From Plantago elongata (Eukaryota; Streptophyta; Magnoliopsida; Lamiales; Plantaginaceae): DNA of 34,194 nucleotides. Positions 1-9,239 of this stretch are shown here, piece by piece. The notes below the pieces were generated by a model. That model was not told where the DNA came from and ran no database searches. It saw only the letters and a program-made list of their open reading frames with translations. The DNA is taken from NCBI GenBank assembly GCA_036897095.1, contig JAYMSP010001265.1, positions 1 through 34,194 on the forward strand, written 5' to 3'. A program made the translations under genes and the position numbers. Every line of letters starts with the position of its first letter. Positions within the stretch are counted from its first letter, which is position 1.

Positions 1-176
1 GGTTCTCCTCATCCCCAGATCAACCTAACGTGCCACCAGGTCAAGTCCCGACCTCACGTCAATAAAGACAGCTTCTTCTTCCCCTCTTCCACCGTTTGCT
101 ACCTTCGACCTGCTCTTCTTCTTCTTCTTCTTTTTTTTCTCTCTTCTTCCCGTCCACACTATCAAAACTCTAAATA
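1..176. other. Pyrimidine-rich stretch before copia remnant
   Basis: No gene is visible here. Positions 110-150 are a CTT/T-rich microsatellite-like run. The sequence does not resemble the copia RNase H coding region that should precede the pol end at 177, so the retroelement seems truncated or rearranged at about this point. This is inference from reading the frame; the window edge hides the rest. Confidence 0.4.
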
Positions 177-260
177 GCAGATATCTTCACGAAAGGATTT
201 TCGCGCATACTCTTTGATGATTTTCATGACAGTCTAAGCGTCAGACTTCCTCCAACTTAG
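177..260 (+). pseudogene. C-terminal tail of Ty1/copia polyprotein (RNase H end)
   Basis: Translating from 177 gives 27 residues starting ADIFTKGFSRILFDDF and ending at TAG (258-260). This matches the well-known end of plant copia pol, where an ADIFTK motif closes the RNase H domain. The rest of pol is missing upstream. A G-rich polypurine tract (266-270) and an LTR follow at once, as expected for the 3' end of a copia element. Confidence 0.75.
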
Positions 261-270
261 ACTGCGGGGG

Positions 271-464
271 TGTATTAGACTATGTAATTGTATTAGTTTC
301 TTGATTAGATTAGTCTTAGATTATAGAACTCTATTTAGATTAGTTTCCTGATTAGATTAGTCTTTAGATTATAGCTACTTGTACTTGTATATATACCCCT
401 TCTAATTCTATAAATATACAGGGAAAATAGCTCTTTCATTTTATTATAGATCGGGAAAATACCA
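271..464 (+). mobile_element. Ty1/copia 3' LTR upstream of NLR1
   Basis: The LTR begins TGTATTAG right after the polypurine tract (GCGGGGG, ending 270) and probably ends near 464 in AATACCA, so about 194 bp. It contains a 47-bp tandem duplication (294-340 and 341-387, the TTGATTAGATTAGTC motif twice). TATA-like sequences are at 388-395 (TATATATA) and 409-416 (TATAAATA). The right boundary is a judgement from the imperfect TGTATT/AATACC ends; no target-site duplication can be tested because the left end is outside the window. Its distance to the NLR1 start codon is only 129 bp. Confidence 0.65.
409..416 (+). promoter_or_regulatory. TATA box candidate for NLR1, inside LTR
   Basis: TATAAATA lies 178 bp upstream of the NLR1 ATG. 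A start roughly 30 bp downstream (about 440) would give a leader of about 150 nt. A second candidate, TATATATA, is at 388-395. Both are within the copia LTR, so the NLR1 promoter may be retroelement-derived. No transcript data are available. Confidence 0.4.
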
Positions 465-481
465 TACTCATTCTTCTCAAA

Positions 482-535
482 ATGAAAATGAAAATGAAGA
501 TGGTGAAGGAAGGGCCGAAGGGGTATTACCGTTGA
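482..535 (+). promoter_or_regulatory. uORF in NLR1 leader (17 codons)
   Basis: An ATG at 482 opens a 17-codon frame with three more in-frame ATGs at 488, 494 and 500 and a TGA at 533-535. It ends 58 nt before the NLR1 ATG. The clustered start codons would make it hard for ribosomes to miss if the transcript starts near the TATA boxes at 388-416. Whether it is translated is unknown. Confidence 0.4.
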
Positions 536-539
536 CCCT

Positions 540-545
540 ATGTGA
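540..545 (+). promoter_or_regulatory. AUG-stop element (ATGTGA) in NLR1 leader
   Basis: ATG is followed directly by TGA, 48 nt upstream of the NLR1 start. In plants, AUG immediately followed by a stop (AUG-UAA in boron transporter genes) stalls ribosomes and lowers expression. This one is AUG-UGA, so a similar effect is only a possibility. Confidence 0.35.
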
Positions 546-593
546 GACATAGAGCGGAAAGAAAGAGGAAAGTTAATCATCCTTGTTGATTTG

Positions 594-3500
594 ATGGATG
601 CATCAGTGGAGTTCTTGTTGCAGAACTTGAAAGAACTGGTTGTTTATCATGTCAAATTGATCTCCGGTGCAGAAGGCGAACTAGGATTGCTGAGGAATGA
701 GCTTGATAGGTTGAAGTCCATTCTGAAGGGTGCCTCTAAGAAAGTCAACAAGCACGAAACCTTCAAAACATGGGAGAAACAGATTCGGGAGACAGTTTAC
801 GAAGTCGAAGACACCATCGACACCTGCATCACCAAGATGGCCGCAGAGAAGCCCAAGAAACGTCGAAACATCCTCAAACATTTTCAGAAAAGCATCCCTA
901 TAGATCTCGCTAAGGAGGTCAGGAATCTTAGGGAGAACAAGGTCAGACCTCTGTTCGAAAGCTTCAACATTGCCAACCAGTCTATTCCAGAAACAGACAA
1001 CACCAGAGAAACCACCAACAGAATCAGGCAAACGGTATGTTACTTGTAGTCTTGTACTGTTGTACACTTTGTTAACATTACTTCTCTATCAGTGCCGGGC
1101 CGGGCCTTAAGTTAGTTATAAGTTTGATGCTAGCTTTATCACTGCCCACTGGTATGCACTTCCTCCTCAGTGTTCATGTTCAGTTGATCCACTAACCACT
1201 ATTTCCTTTTTACACCTTTGTAACAATAAGTAAGAAAAATGGTTGATATAAAGTATGAAATAAATTAATAAAAATATTAATAATGAAGACACTTATATTT
1301 CTATAAAATTAAATGGAAAGTTTTTATTTAAAAAAAAATTTAAAACGGAGGAAACGAACATAGAGATATGCAGTATTCAACACCATATAATAAGTACAAT
1401 ACAATGTTGAGTGTAATTTCTAACCTTCTTTTTTTTTTTTTACTTTATTGGAATTAGAGAAGTTTATAAAATCGTACAATTTTTCTTTTTATGATGACAG
1501 AAAAAGTGAAATTGAAAAACTTATGGAATATAATATTCAATATAGTAAATGTGAACAATTGATGAGAGGATGGAGATACGAAGGAAGTACACTTAACGTG
1601 AAATATTGTAAAGTTACTCTATTGTTCTTGGACTATACAGGTTGCGCTAGTATTTATAATTTTATGCGTACCTATGTGGCTTTGTGTGACTTTTGTTCCA
1701 TAATATATGTCACTTTATTATTCGATTTCTGGACAATCCTACTATTTTGGATTTTTGGGCAGTTCGTACTGTGATTTGGGATTGACAACCCTCAATCTTA
1801 TAGAATGTTCGACTAAAAATAGGGGGTTTTAATTAGATTTTGTTGGTTTTATTTTGCTCCCAAACAACGTATTAATATTTCTAATTGTATCTTTAGTGTA
1901 ATGTTTGTCAGTCAACTTTAGCTATTCTGTGTGCTAGACCACCACTGGATATTATAACTAACCTTAAAGATCACTGAGATCATGATTGTTGTATTGTTCA
2001 AGGGGAGTAGATACCATCATACCAACATTATTGGTGGGATCAATCAGAGTATTGTTTTGCCATTGTAACTGTTCTCAACCTGGAAGTGCAACGAAGAAAT
2101 TGATCTGCATAGATAGTTAATGAATTATCTCTAGTAACTAACTGATACTACAAACTAACTAACTAACTTGTAACCGCAATGTACAAACTAGTAAATAGAA
2201 GGTACAAATCGAATTCAAACGCAATACAATACAACTTCTTGGAGAAAATTTAAATCTAAGAGTGAACTGATGAACATCAGATAGAACAAGGAGAGGTAAT
2301 CTGTCTTTGTGACTTCAATCTCAGAATCAATCTTGTAAGGTGTAGTATATGTTGGTTGACAGTAACTTTTTATTTCAGCTTTTGATTGATCTATTTTGCA
2401 GAGAAGGCAAACCAACATTGTTGGTTTTGAGGAGGAGGCTGATACAGTGATAGATTTTCTAAATGGAACGACAGAGAATCTTGGAATCATCACAATCGTC
2501 GGTATGCCAGGTCTAGGAAAAACAACATTAGCCTCCAAAGTATTTGAGGATGACAGAATCACACTTGAGCATACCATTAGGATTTGGGTGAATGTTTCTC
2601 AAGATCTCAACTTGGAAAGAATACTCAAGACTATTTTGGAGAAGTTCACTGACAGCATTCCTGCAGCTGGCACAAATTTAACACAGGTTGTGAGAGATTA
2701 TCTATCTTGTCGGAAATTTTTTATAGTGATGGACGATGTCTGGGAACCAGATCACTGGAAGGAAATTGAAGCTTGCTTACCGATGGAAAATGAAAGAGGC
2801 CGAGTCTTGATAACCAGCCGCAATAATTCTGTGGGAGTTCATGCAAATCCTACGAGGCCACCTCATGCTCTGAAAAACTTAGATCAGGACAAGAGTTGGG
2901 AGCTCCTTCAATATGAAGTGTATAAGAAGCTCGATATTGTCCCAGATCAACTAAAAGAGGTCGGACGTACCATAGCAATCAATTGCAAGGGACTTCCGCT
3001 TTCAATTGTAGTAATTGGAGGAATTCTACTAGACAAAATGCAACCAATGTCGGTTTCAGCTACAGAGGATGAATGGAAAAAAATATCCAAAAGTGTTGAA
3101 TCTTATCTAGTTGGTAGAGGTGATAACAACAACATCTTGGAGAATATTATCGCACTAAGCTATGCACAACTTTCGTTTGAGTCAAGAAATTGCTTTCTGT
3201 ATTTGGGAATGTTTCCTGAAGATGCTGAAATTCCAGTCAAGAAACTTGCACGGTTGTGGATAGCAGAAGGTTTCATACAGGAGACTGTTAAAGAGAGCTT
3301 TGAGCAAGTTGCTGAAGATATCATAAAAGATATCATCAATCGGAACTTACTTGTGGTTGTAGGAGAAAAACCAGATGGTGAGGCTAAGCTAGTTCGGGTC
3401 CATGACACGATCAGGGCATTTTGTAAAAAAGAGGCAGCATTTGAAGAACAAAATTTGTTTCAAGAAATCCAGAAGCCGGGACGAGGAGGACCTTTTATCC

Positions 3501-4603
3501 CTCCAGATGAGATAATAGCACAAAGCCGCCGCCTATGCATACATTCATATGTCCTCAAGTTCTTCGAGGGAAAACCACCAGTGTCAGTAGCCCGTTCTTT
3601 TCTGTGCTTCCATAAATCCCCCATTGCCTTGGCTAACACAGATATATCACCCGTTACCGAGGGTTTTGAGAGGCTGAGAGTCTTTGAAGCCGAGAACTTG
3701 AAATTCCCGAGACTTCCTGCAATGCTTCTGAAACTAATGCACCTGAGATACCTCACTCTGGCATTAACTGGTGATGAGCAAAACTATCTTCCAGAGACTG
3801 TCACCAATCTCTGGAACCTTCAGACTCTTATGCTAATTATCTCGTCTCACATACTTGAGGTAAAAGCTGATATTTGGAAGATGAGGCGCCTGAGGCATTT
3901 CAAGACAAATGCATCCATTGTTCTGAAAAATGATACGGAAGGTAAAGGGAATGACAACCTCCAAACACTAGGTAGATTGTCTCCCGAACATTGCAACAAC
4001 AGTTTCGTTTCCAAGGCGAAAAGCCTGATCTCACTAGGAATTCAAGGTGATTTATCCACCAATGTGGAGTCTTTATGCTTGGAGAAGTTGGTTTTTCTCA
4101 ACAAACTGAAGCTAGTGCATGCAGTTGAGCACGGAGTAGCCTCTGAAAGCCCTATGGCCCGCCTACCTGAAGGTAGTACATTTCCACCAAATCTCAAAAT
4201 TCTTGTACTCATCAACACTTACTTGGATTGGGGGCAGATGTCTAAGTTGCAAGGCCTTAGCTCCCTTGAAAAGCTTACCCTAAAAGAAAATGCATGCACC
4301 GGAAATTCCTGGAAAGTCAATGAGACTTTTCACCATCTTAAACTCTTGCATATCGAAAGGTCAGATCTCATGCACTGGAAAGCTTCAGATGGCACTTTCC
4401 CCAACCTCCGGTTCCTTTTGATCAAGAACTGCGAGAAACTGCAGAGTGTTCCATCTAGCCTCTGTGAAAACCTTGAGATGATGTACATGGCACGTGTTAA
4501 CCCTAAAGCCGTTTCTTCTGCTCGGGACATTCATGTAGCAAGACAAAATGAAGGCGCCAAAGGAAGAGTTTTCAAGCTTGATATTGCGGTAACCGACAAC
4601 TGA
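594..4603 (+). CDS. CC-NB-ARC-LRR disease resistance protein (NLR1)
   Basis: Coding sequence join(594..1034,2402..4603), 880 aa. This is a cytoplasmic immune receptor of the Rx/RPP13/late-blight-R1 kind, expected to sense pathogen effectors and act as an ATP/ADP switch. Exon 1 (147 aa) is the Rx-N coiled coil with an EDVID-type motif, here EDTID. Exon 2 has P-loop GMPGLGKTT (181-189), kinase-2 FIVMDDVW (254-261), RNBS-B GRVLITSR (280-287), GLPL (344-347), RNBS-D CFLYLGMFPED (411-421) and a VHD variant of MHD (480-482). The C-terminal ~400 residues are irregular LRRs (for example LPETVTNLWNLQTL). The intron (1035-2401, GT-AG, phase 0) matches NLR2 and NLR3. The start is ATG 594, giving MDASVEFLL as in NLR2. 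All key motifs are intact. The recognised pathogen cannot be told. Confidence 0.93.
1035..2401 (+). other. NLR1 intron between CC and NB-ARC exons
   Basis: GTATGT donor at 1035, TTTTGCAG acceptor ending 2401, 1367 bp, AT-rich. It is longer than the equivalent introns of NLR2 (461 bp) and NLR3 (933 bp). A 108-codon open frame lies inside at 1448-1774; it has no recognisable domain, begins at TTG, and I do not call it a gene. Confidence 0.85.
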
Positions 4604-4617
4604 AAATCCCAACCGGG

Positions 4618-4758
4618 GTGAGTTACAGATAACAATTCCTTCCCTTCTTTTGCAATTCACTCTAATGTGATCATAGCTTACATAGTTAGCTCAAGATTCA
4701 GCATGTATGCAGTATAAGGAAAACTAATCCATTAATTGTTTTGTCTTTTTACGTACAG
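4618..4758 (+). other. Probable 3' UTR intron of NLR1
   Basis: A strong donor (GGG|GTGAGT at 4618) starts 14 nt after the stop codon, and a T-rich tract with ACGTACAG ends at 4758, giving a 141-bp intron. NLR2 and NLR3 have donor/acceptor pairs at the same relative place. The stop-to-junction distance is below the ~50-nt limit that usually triggers nonsense-mediated decay. Confidence 0.6.
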
Positions 4759-5318
4759 AAGCAGCGTTGCCATCAAATGGGAGATCGAAGCCATCATGCA
4801 GTTAAATATTTCTGTTTTCTACTGTTCTGCAATTACTCGAGAATAAATTTGTTGAGATCCATATCACTTATCAACAAGTGAGCTGTGAGCTTGAACTCTG
4901 TTTTACCTTTTCCATTGTGTATTTATTTTTGGTAATGATAATACTACTACTCTATATACAATTCATTAAATAACACGGTGAAAGTGGTGGAGATATTGAT
5001 AGACAATTAATTTGATGATTTAATATAGATTTTACATCTTACCGAAAAAATATTCGTGACACGTTAGTTCGTTCCTACTTAAAATGAAAATTATTATATA
5101 TTTATAGTTCTAATAGCTAATTATACAATTTGTATATAGGTCTTGGTAGTAGTCATACTATAAAAATGCGTTCACATCATTTAATTGGTTATCCACGAAA
5201 ATTGTTATATATGAATACATTCATCTGGTTGCACACTCCAAGTATTAGGTATATAGGAATAGGACGTCTAAATAGTTTGTATTCAAGGTGTAAATCTATC
5301 CAAGTCGGAAATATGAGG
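4759..5318. other. NLR1 3' flank, no gene seen
   Basis: Contains the likely rest of the NLR1 3' UTR up to about 4850 (AATAAA at 4842-4847 is a candidate polyadenylation signal), then AT-rich sequence. An open frame at 5130-5345 has no recognisable content and runs into the LTR below. Confidence 0.5.
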
Positions 5319-5511
5319 TGTTACAGTTGTCAAACTGGAAAATAGAGAGAGAGAGAGTAAAGAATCAATTGTATTGATTGAAGTCAGAATGTGAATGAAT
5401 ACAGATTGAAGAAGAGTTTTTTTTGCTTATATAGGACAGAAAGAAACTTACTCTAATCAATTAACTATTCTTTAACTTCTATGTACAAGATACACTGCAC
5501 AACGCACAACA
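5319..5511 (-). mobile_element. LTR remnant, about 193 bp
   Basis: The segment has TGTT...AACA ends (TGTTACAG at 5319, GCACAACA ending 5511). On the minus strand it has a TATATAA box (5427-5433) followed by text like the R-U5 region of copia LTRs, and a CT-rich stretch at 5344-5357. No primer binding site lies beside it and the flanking pentamers do not match, so it may be a truncated element rather than a clean solo LTR. Orientation is tentative. Confidence 0.4.
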
Positions 5512-5569
5512 GGGAAAAGGTAATAAATATGGAATGGTAAAAAACATACCATTTTACATTAAACGCTGA

Positions 5570-5824
5570 GGGGCTGATTGGAGTAGCATTCAAATGCCCG
5601 TTTGATACTACTACTCGGGAATTTTGTATTTGTTATGGCATTTAAATGTCGAAGATCGAAATGTCTCTACAGTAGCAATATTTTTCTCTACTTATATAAC
5701 AAACTTATAATACACTATCCAATTACAATTATATATCAAACACAATTTTAACAATCCCACTACAATTTCGATTACTATTCAGACATTTAAATCGGAGCAT
5801 TTAAGTCGCATGCCAATCAGCCCC
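5570..5824. mobile_element. Tourist-like MITE (copy 1), 255 bp
   Basis: Terminal inverted repeats are GGGGCTGATTGG at the left and CCAATCAGCCCC at the right, perfect over 12 bp. The flanks are TGA (left) and TAA (right), close to the 3-bp TAA/TTA target duplication of PIF/Harbinger elements. There is no coding capacity. A second copy with the same ends lies at 6891-7047. Confidence 0.7.
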
Positions 5825-6340
5825 TAAAACTTTTACAAATAAGTTCATTTTAATTTTATGTGTCCTAATTCCTTCCTTATTTTCTCATTGTGCCTTTATT
5901 CCTTTTTCTAGGTTCAACAAGCTTCTTTATACAACACCAGTAGTAGTACTACGCTTGTTTCTCTCTTCTTTTTATTTTGCTCTCAATTCCTATTGGCTTC
6001 TTCCTCCAACAAGCTTTTTTCTTCATCTTCTTTGATATTTTCACCCTTTTCTTCTCGTTTTCAATATCGATTTTAAAAAAGAATTGTTCTGATTCCACTT
6101 TTTGATGTGGAAGAAGAGGAATAGTAGAATTTGTGATGTGGAGAATAAGGAAAGGCCTGGACAACGTGGCCTTACTCGAGATTAGAGCTTTTTTTAATGG
6201 ATTTTGTATAGATAATTACTGTAGAAATGTAGCAACAAATGTCAACAACTAATTGTTGCCTGAATGTGGAAAAAGAAAGGCACTAATTTCCTAGATTATA
6301 AGTTGCAGGTAAATTTTGGTTAGTTCATCCCATCTTTATT
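5825..6340. other. AT-rich gap, no gene
   Basis: Pyrimidine-rich sequence at about 5955-6060 creates open frames on the minus strand of low complexity (Lys-rich). I see nothing that supports a gene. Confidence 0.5.
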
Positions 6341-6565
6341 GGTTCTATATTCACTAGTTTCAAAAGGTTAATTTTATTGTATAAAATATTAGTTTCACAA
6401 ATATTCAAATATATTTATATTAATTTAAGGAATATTAGTTTCATAAAGCATTAATTTCATGGACATAAATACTAATTTCACTAGTGTCAAAGTAATCCAT
6501 ATTAGTTTCGGAGCATAAATGTTGGTTTCTTAGTTTCATACCAACTTAAATTAGTTTCAAGAGTA
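6340..6565. repeat. Degenerate TAGTTTCA-type array (left block)
   Basis: TTAGTTTCA or ACTAGTTTCA recurs at irregular intervals of about 20-40 bp, for example near 6352, 6390, 6437 and 6552. It is the reverse complement of the GAAACTAA motif that fills 7915-8890. The block abuts the left inverted arm at 6571-6620. Confidence 0.6.
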
Positions 6566-6570
6566 TAACT

Positions 6571-6620
6571 TTATTTTAAGGTAGACTTCGTACCGATTTC
6601 AGTATAGATCGCTGTTAGAT
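6571..6620 (+). repeat. Inverted repeat arm, left
   Basis: The reverse complement of this ~50-bp segment resembles 7786-7835. Shared blocks include CATCTAAC, CTATACT, ACGAAG and AAAATA, with small gaps, by eye about 75% identity. The arms enclose ~1.16 kb that holds one Tourist-like and one Stowaway MITE. They may be the ends of an old DNA transposon or foldback element. Confidence 0.45.
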
Positions 6621-6890
6621 GGATGTCACATGACAGTTCATTTTATCTGGTCCATTTATTTTGATTCGAAGTATTTTGTCTCTATTTTGGGTACTATAGA
6701 TTATATATTATTATTTTAATAATTTACATTTTTAATAAATTATAAGTTGTCTATGATGCTCTTATGATATAATTAAGATAAAATAATAATAATAATTTTG
6801 TAAAATTAAACATGTAAATGTTTGTAAAAGAAAAGATAATTAACTACAAATCAATTTTAATACAAATGATGTATCAATAACAATCACTAA

Positions 6891-7047
6891 GGGCTGTTTG
6901 GTCTGGCATTGTAATCGGACTATTTGGCTCGATAAATATTGATTTGGCCTAAAATACACTTTAAATATTCCATTTCAATTTCATTCCAAATACAATTTCA
7001 CCAAAATCCATCCAAATGTCCATTCAAATTCTATATCAATCAGCCCC
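6891..7047. mobile_element. Tourist-like MITE (copy 2), 157 bp
   Basis: Starts GGGCTGTTTGG and ends CAATCAGCCCC, flanked on both sides by TAA (6888-6890 and 7048-7050), a 3-bp target-site duplication typical of PIF/Harbinger MITEs. It is shorter than copy 1 and the ends differ at a few bases. It is non-coding. Confidence 0.7.
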
Positions 7048-7446
7048 TAAATAAAATGCTTGTTGAAGCCCATCAACACTATTTTGCAGACAATTATCAG
7101 GTGGTGAAGAACCCAAATTTTTCATATACATTAATAACAAAATTTAACACAACCGTTTTGGGAAAAAATGGTGGAGCTTGAAGACCAGCAAAATGTTTGT
7201 ATATATTCATTCCCCTTCTCCAATTTCTAAGCTACTGTGTTAGTTTTCAAGGTTCCACTGCATATCGTCATTGTCAAATTTGAGATGTTTGTATTCTATT
7301 CCTCTTTCCCTCTTTACTATGTTCATTTTGTTGGAGGAAAATTACAATAAGTGCCTTCCCAGACAATGATTGGGATATACAATCAAAGGATGAAGAACGT
7401 AAAATGATGAGTAAGGTTGAAGAAGGTGATGGTCTGATGAATAATA

Positions 7447-7673
7447 CTCCCTCCACCTTATTCGAAATGAAACATATCCAAATGCACGATTTATAAGAAA
7501 ATATATAGTATGTGGTTAAGAATAAATTTAAGATAAAAAATTACATGCGGGCTCAATAATGTATGGTTGAACATGAGTTGCATTGTGAGGTTATTTTCAT
7601 AAATGGAAAATTGTTTCACTTTGGTGGGATGTCTAAAACGAAAATTTGTTTACTTCTAGCGGGACGGAGGGAG
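7447..7673. mobile_element. Stowaway MITE, 227 bp
   Basis: Begins CTCCCTCCACC and ends GGGACGGAGGGAG, the classic Stowaway (Tc1/mariner) terminal repeats, with TA target duplications at 7445-7446 and 7674-7675. It lies between the inverted arms at 6571 and 7786, so it probably inserted later than the element they belong to. Confidence 0.88.
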
Positions 7674-7785
7674 TAAAATTCTATTTATAAAATTCGATTA
7701 TATTTGAAAAGGGCATAGTTGTACATTTGCATTTTTTATTAAAATATAATTATATAGACTAAGTTGCAAGATCGTACTCGCTAAT

Positions 7786-7835
7786 CATCTAACGGAGACC
7801 TATACTTAGGTCGACGAAGCTGACCTGAAAATAGA
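7786..7835 (-). repeat. Inverted repeat arm, right
   Basis: Partner of the arm at 6571-6620. Immediately to the right the GAAACTAA-type repeat starts again, first in the AGTTTCA orientation (7845-7900), then reversed. Confidence 0.45.
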
Positions 7836-7844
7836 AAAGCTCAA

Positions 7845-8950
7845 GTTAGTTTCACGAACATAAGAATTAATTTCAAAACATTTCGTACTAGTTTCATGGA
7901 TTTTGATTCAGCGACAAGTTTCTGAATTTTTATGGTTTTGAAACTAACTTTTGTGAACATAAAATCAGGATTTGTGGACATGGAACCAGTTTTTGTTGTT
8001 CTGAAATTAATATAAAAAATTTTGAAACTAGTATAAAGGCAACTAAAACTAACTGCAATTCACATGAAATTAATTAAACTAATATATGTTGTGTGATGGA
8101 ACCTGAAACCATCATTTTTAATTGCTGAAAGTAACATTAATGAATATGAAACTAACTCCAAGTCCTGAAACTAGCTTAATGAACCAGAAACTAACTTTAT
8201 CGAACATAAAATTGATGAATTAACATGAAACTAACTTCTGAGTTTTTGAAACTATTTGAATAAACCTGAAACTAATATTGTTTACACTAAAACTCATATA
8301 AAAAATCTTGAAACTAGTATAAATGCACCTGAAACAAACTTCAATTCACATGAATCTAATTAAACTAATATTTGTTGTGTGATGGAACCTGAAACCAGCA
8401 TTTTTAGTTGCTGAAACTAACTCTGAGTTCCTTAACTAGCTTAATGAACCTGAAACTAACTTTATCGAACATAAAACTAAAATTGATGAACATAAAACTA
8501 ACTTCTGAATATTTGAAACTACTTGAGTGAACCTGAATCTAATACTATTTATACTGAAACTAACATACTAGATCTTAAAACTAACATTGTAGGCTCGATA
8601 ACTGCTTAATTAGGTGTTAGGGTTCAGGACGGTAGTCCCTGGACCCGTCCTAAACCCTAAATCCGAATTAAGACCGTAGCTCCCAGAGGGAGTAATCGAA
8701 TTTAGTGGATTTTTGGGTTCACCATTTTTTCCTAGAAATTTGTGAGAGGCTCGATAGTTGTTTAATTCGAGTTTAGTGAACTTGAAACTAACTTTAGTGG
8801 TTCTAAAACTAGCTTTTGTGGACATGGAACTAGGTTTTGTGGTTCTGAAACTAGTTTTTCTTGTTTTGAAACTAGCTTTTATGTTCATGAAACTAGTATG
8901 TTAGTTTCAGAATCTAGTCAAGGTGGTTTCAGGCTTTCAGGAGTTGGTTT
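7845..8950. repeat. Long degenerate GAAACTAA repeat array
   Basis: Motifs such as TGAAACTAAC, GAAACTAG and CATAAAACTAAC recur roughly every 25-35 bp over about 1 kb. Orientation changes near 7910 and again near 8897. A non-array insert lies at about 8588-8775 and itself carries two related copies of GGCTCGATA(A/G)(C/T)TG(C/T)TTAATT. The open frame this creates on the minus strand (8610-8888, Lys/Ser/Thr-rich) is a by-product of the repeat. The array matches no repeat family I know by name. Confidence 0.65.
8011..8582. repeat. 286-bp tandem duplication within the array
   Basis: Copy A 8011-8296 and copy B 8297-8582 (end approximate) share long blocks, for example GTGTGATGGAACCTGAAACC at 8091 and 8377. 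The offset is 286 bp at two anchor points. The copies differ by many substitutions and small indels, so the duplication is not recent. Confidence 0.7.
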
Positions 8951-9239
8951 CATGCCTACAGATTTCACATTGGTTGTGTAATTCAATTTATCGATCTATT
9001 TGGAGTCCATTATTGTATCCGGATTTCAAAATGATTATCAAATCCAGTTGAGTTTGTTTTTTAGGTCCACAACTAATTAGAATGAAGTGAGGGGTAGTTT
9101 TATCTAGTTAGAGTGAATTTATGACTCAAAAAATTAGAATGTACTCATATATAATTGTTTTTGAGAGTCATTTTTATATATAATAGTTGTAATTTTGAAT
9201 GGAATATGAAACATGATATGATGGTTCCACCATTAATGT

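Noticed and set aside
681..1067. Minus-strand frames antisense to the NLR exons, including 3160-3408, 3460-3756, 14385-14831 and 20625-20900
   Set aside because: They mirror strong coding sequence on the other strand and carry no domain of their own.
1448..1774. 108-codon open frame inside the NLR1 intron
   Set aside because: It starts at TTG, has no recognisable motif, is Phe/Tyr/Ile-rich as expected for AT-rich DNA, and lies wholly within a well-supported intron.
8610..8888. Minus-strand frame with repeating KASFRTTK-like units
   Set aside because: The protein repeat is just the translated GAAACTAA DNA array; no start context or homologue is evident.
6340..8950. Regularly repeated motifs suggesting a CRISPR-like array
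   Set aside because: Repeats are short, degenerate, irregularly spaced and change strand, and the window is plant nuclear DNA.
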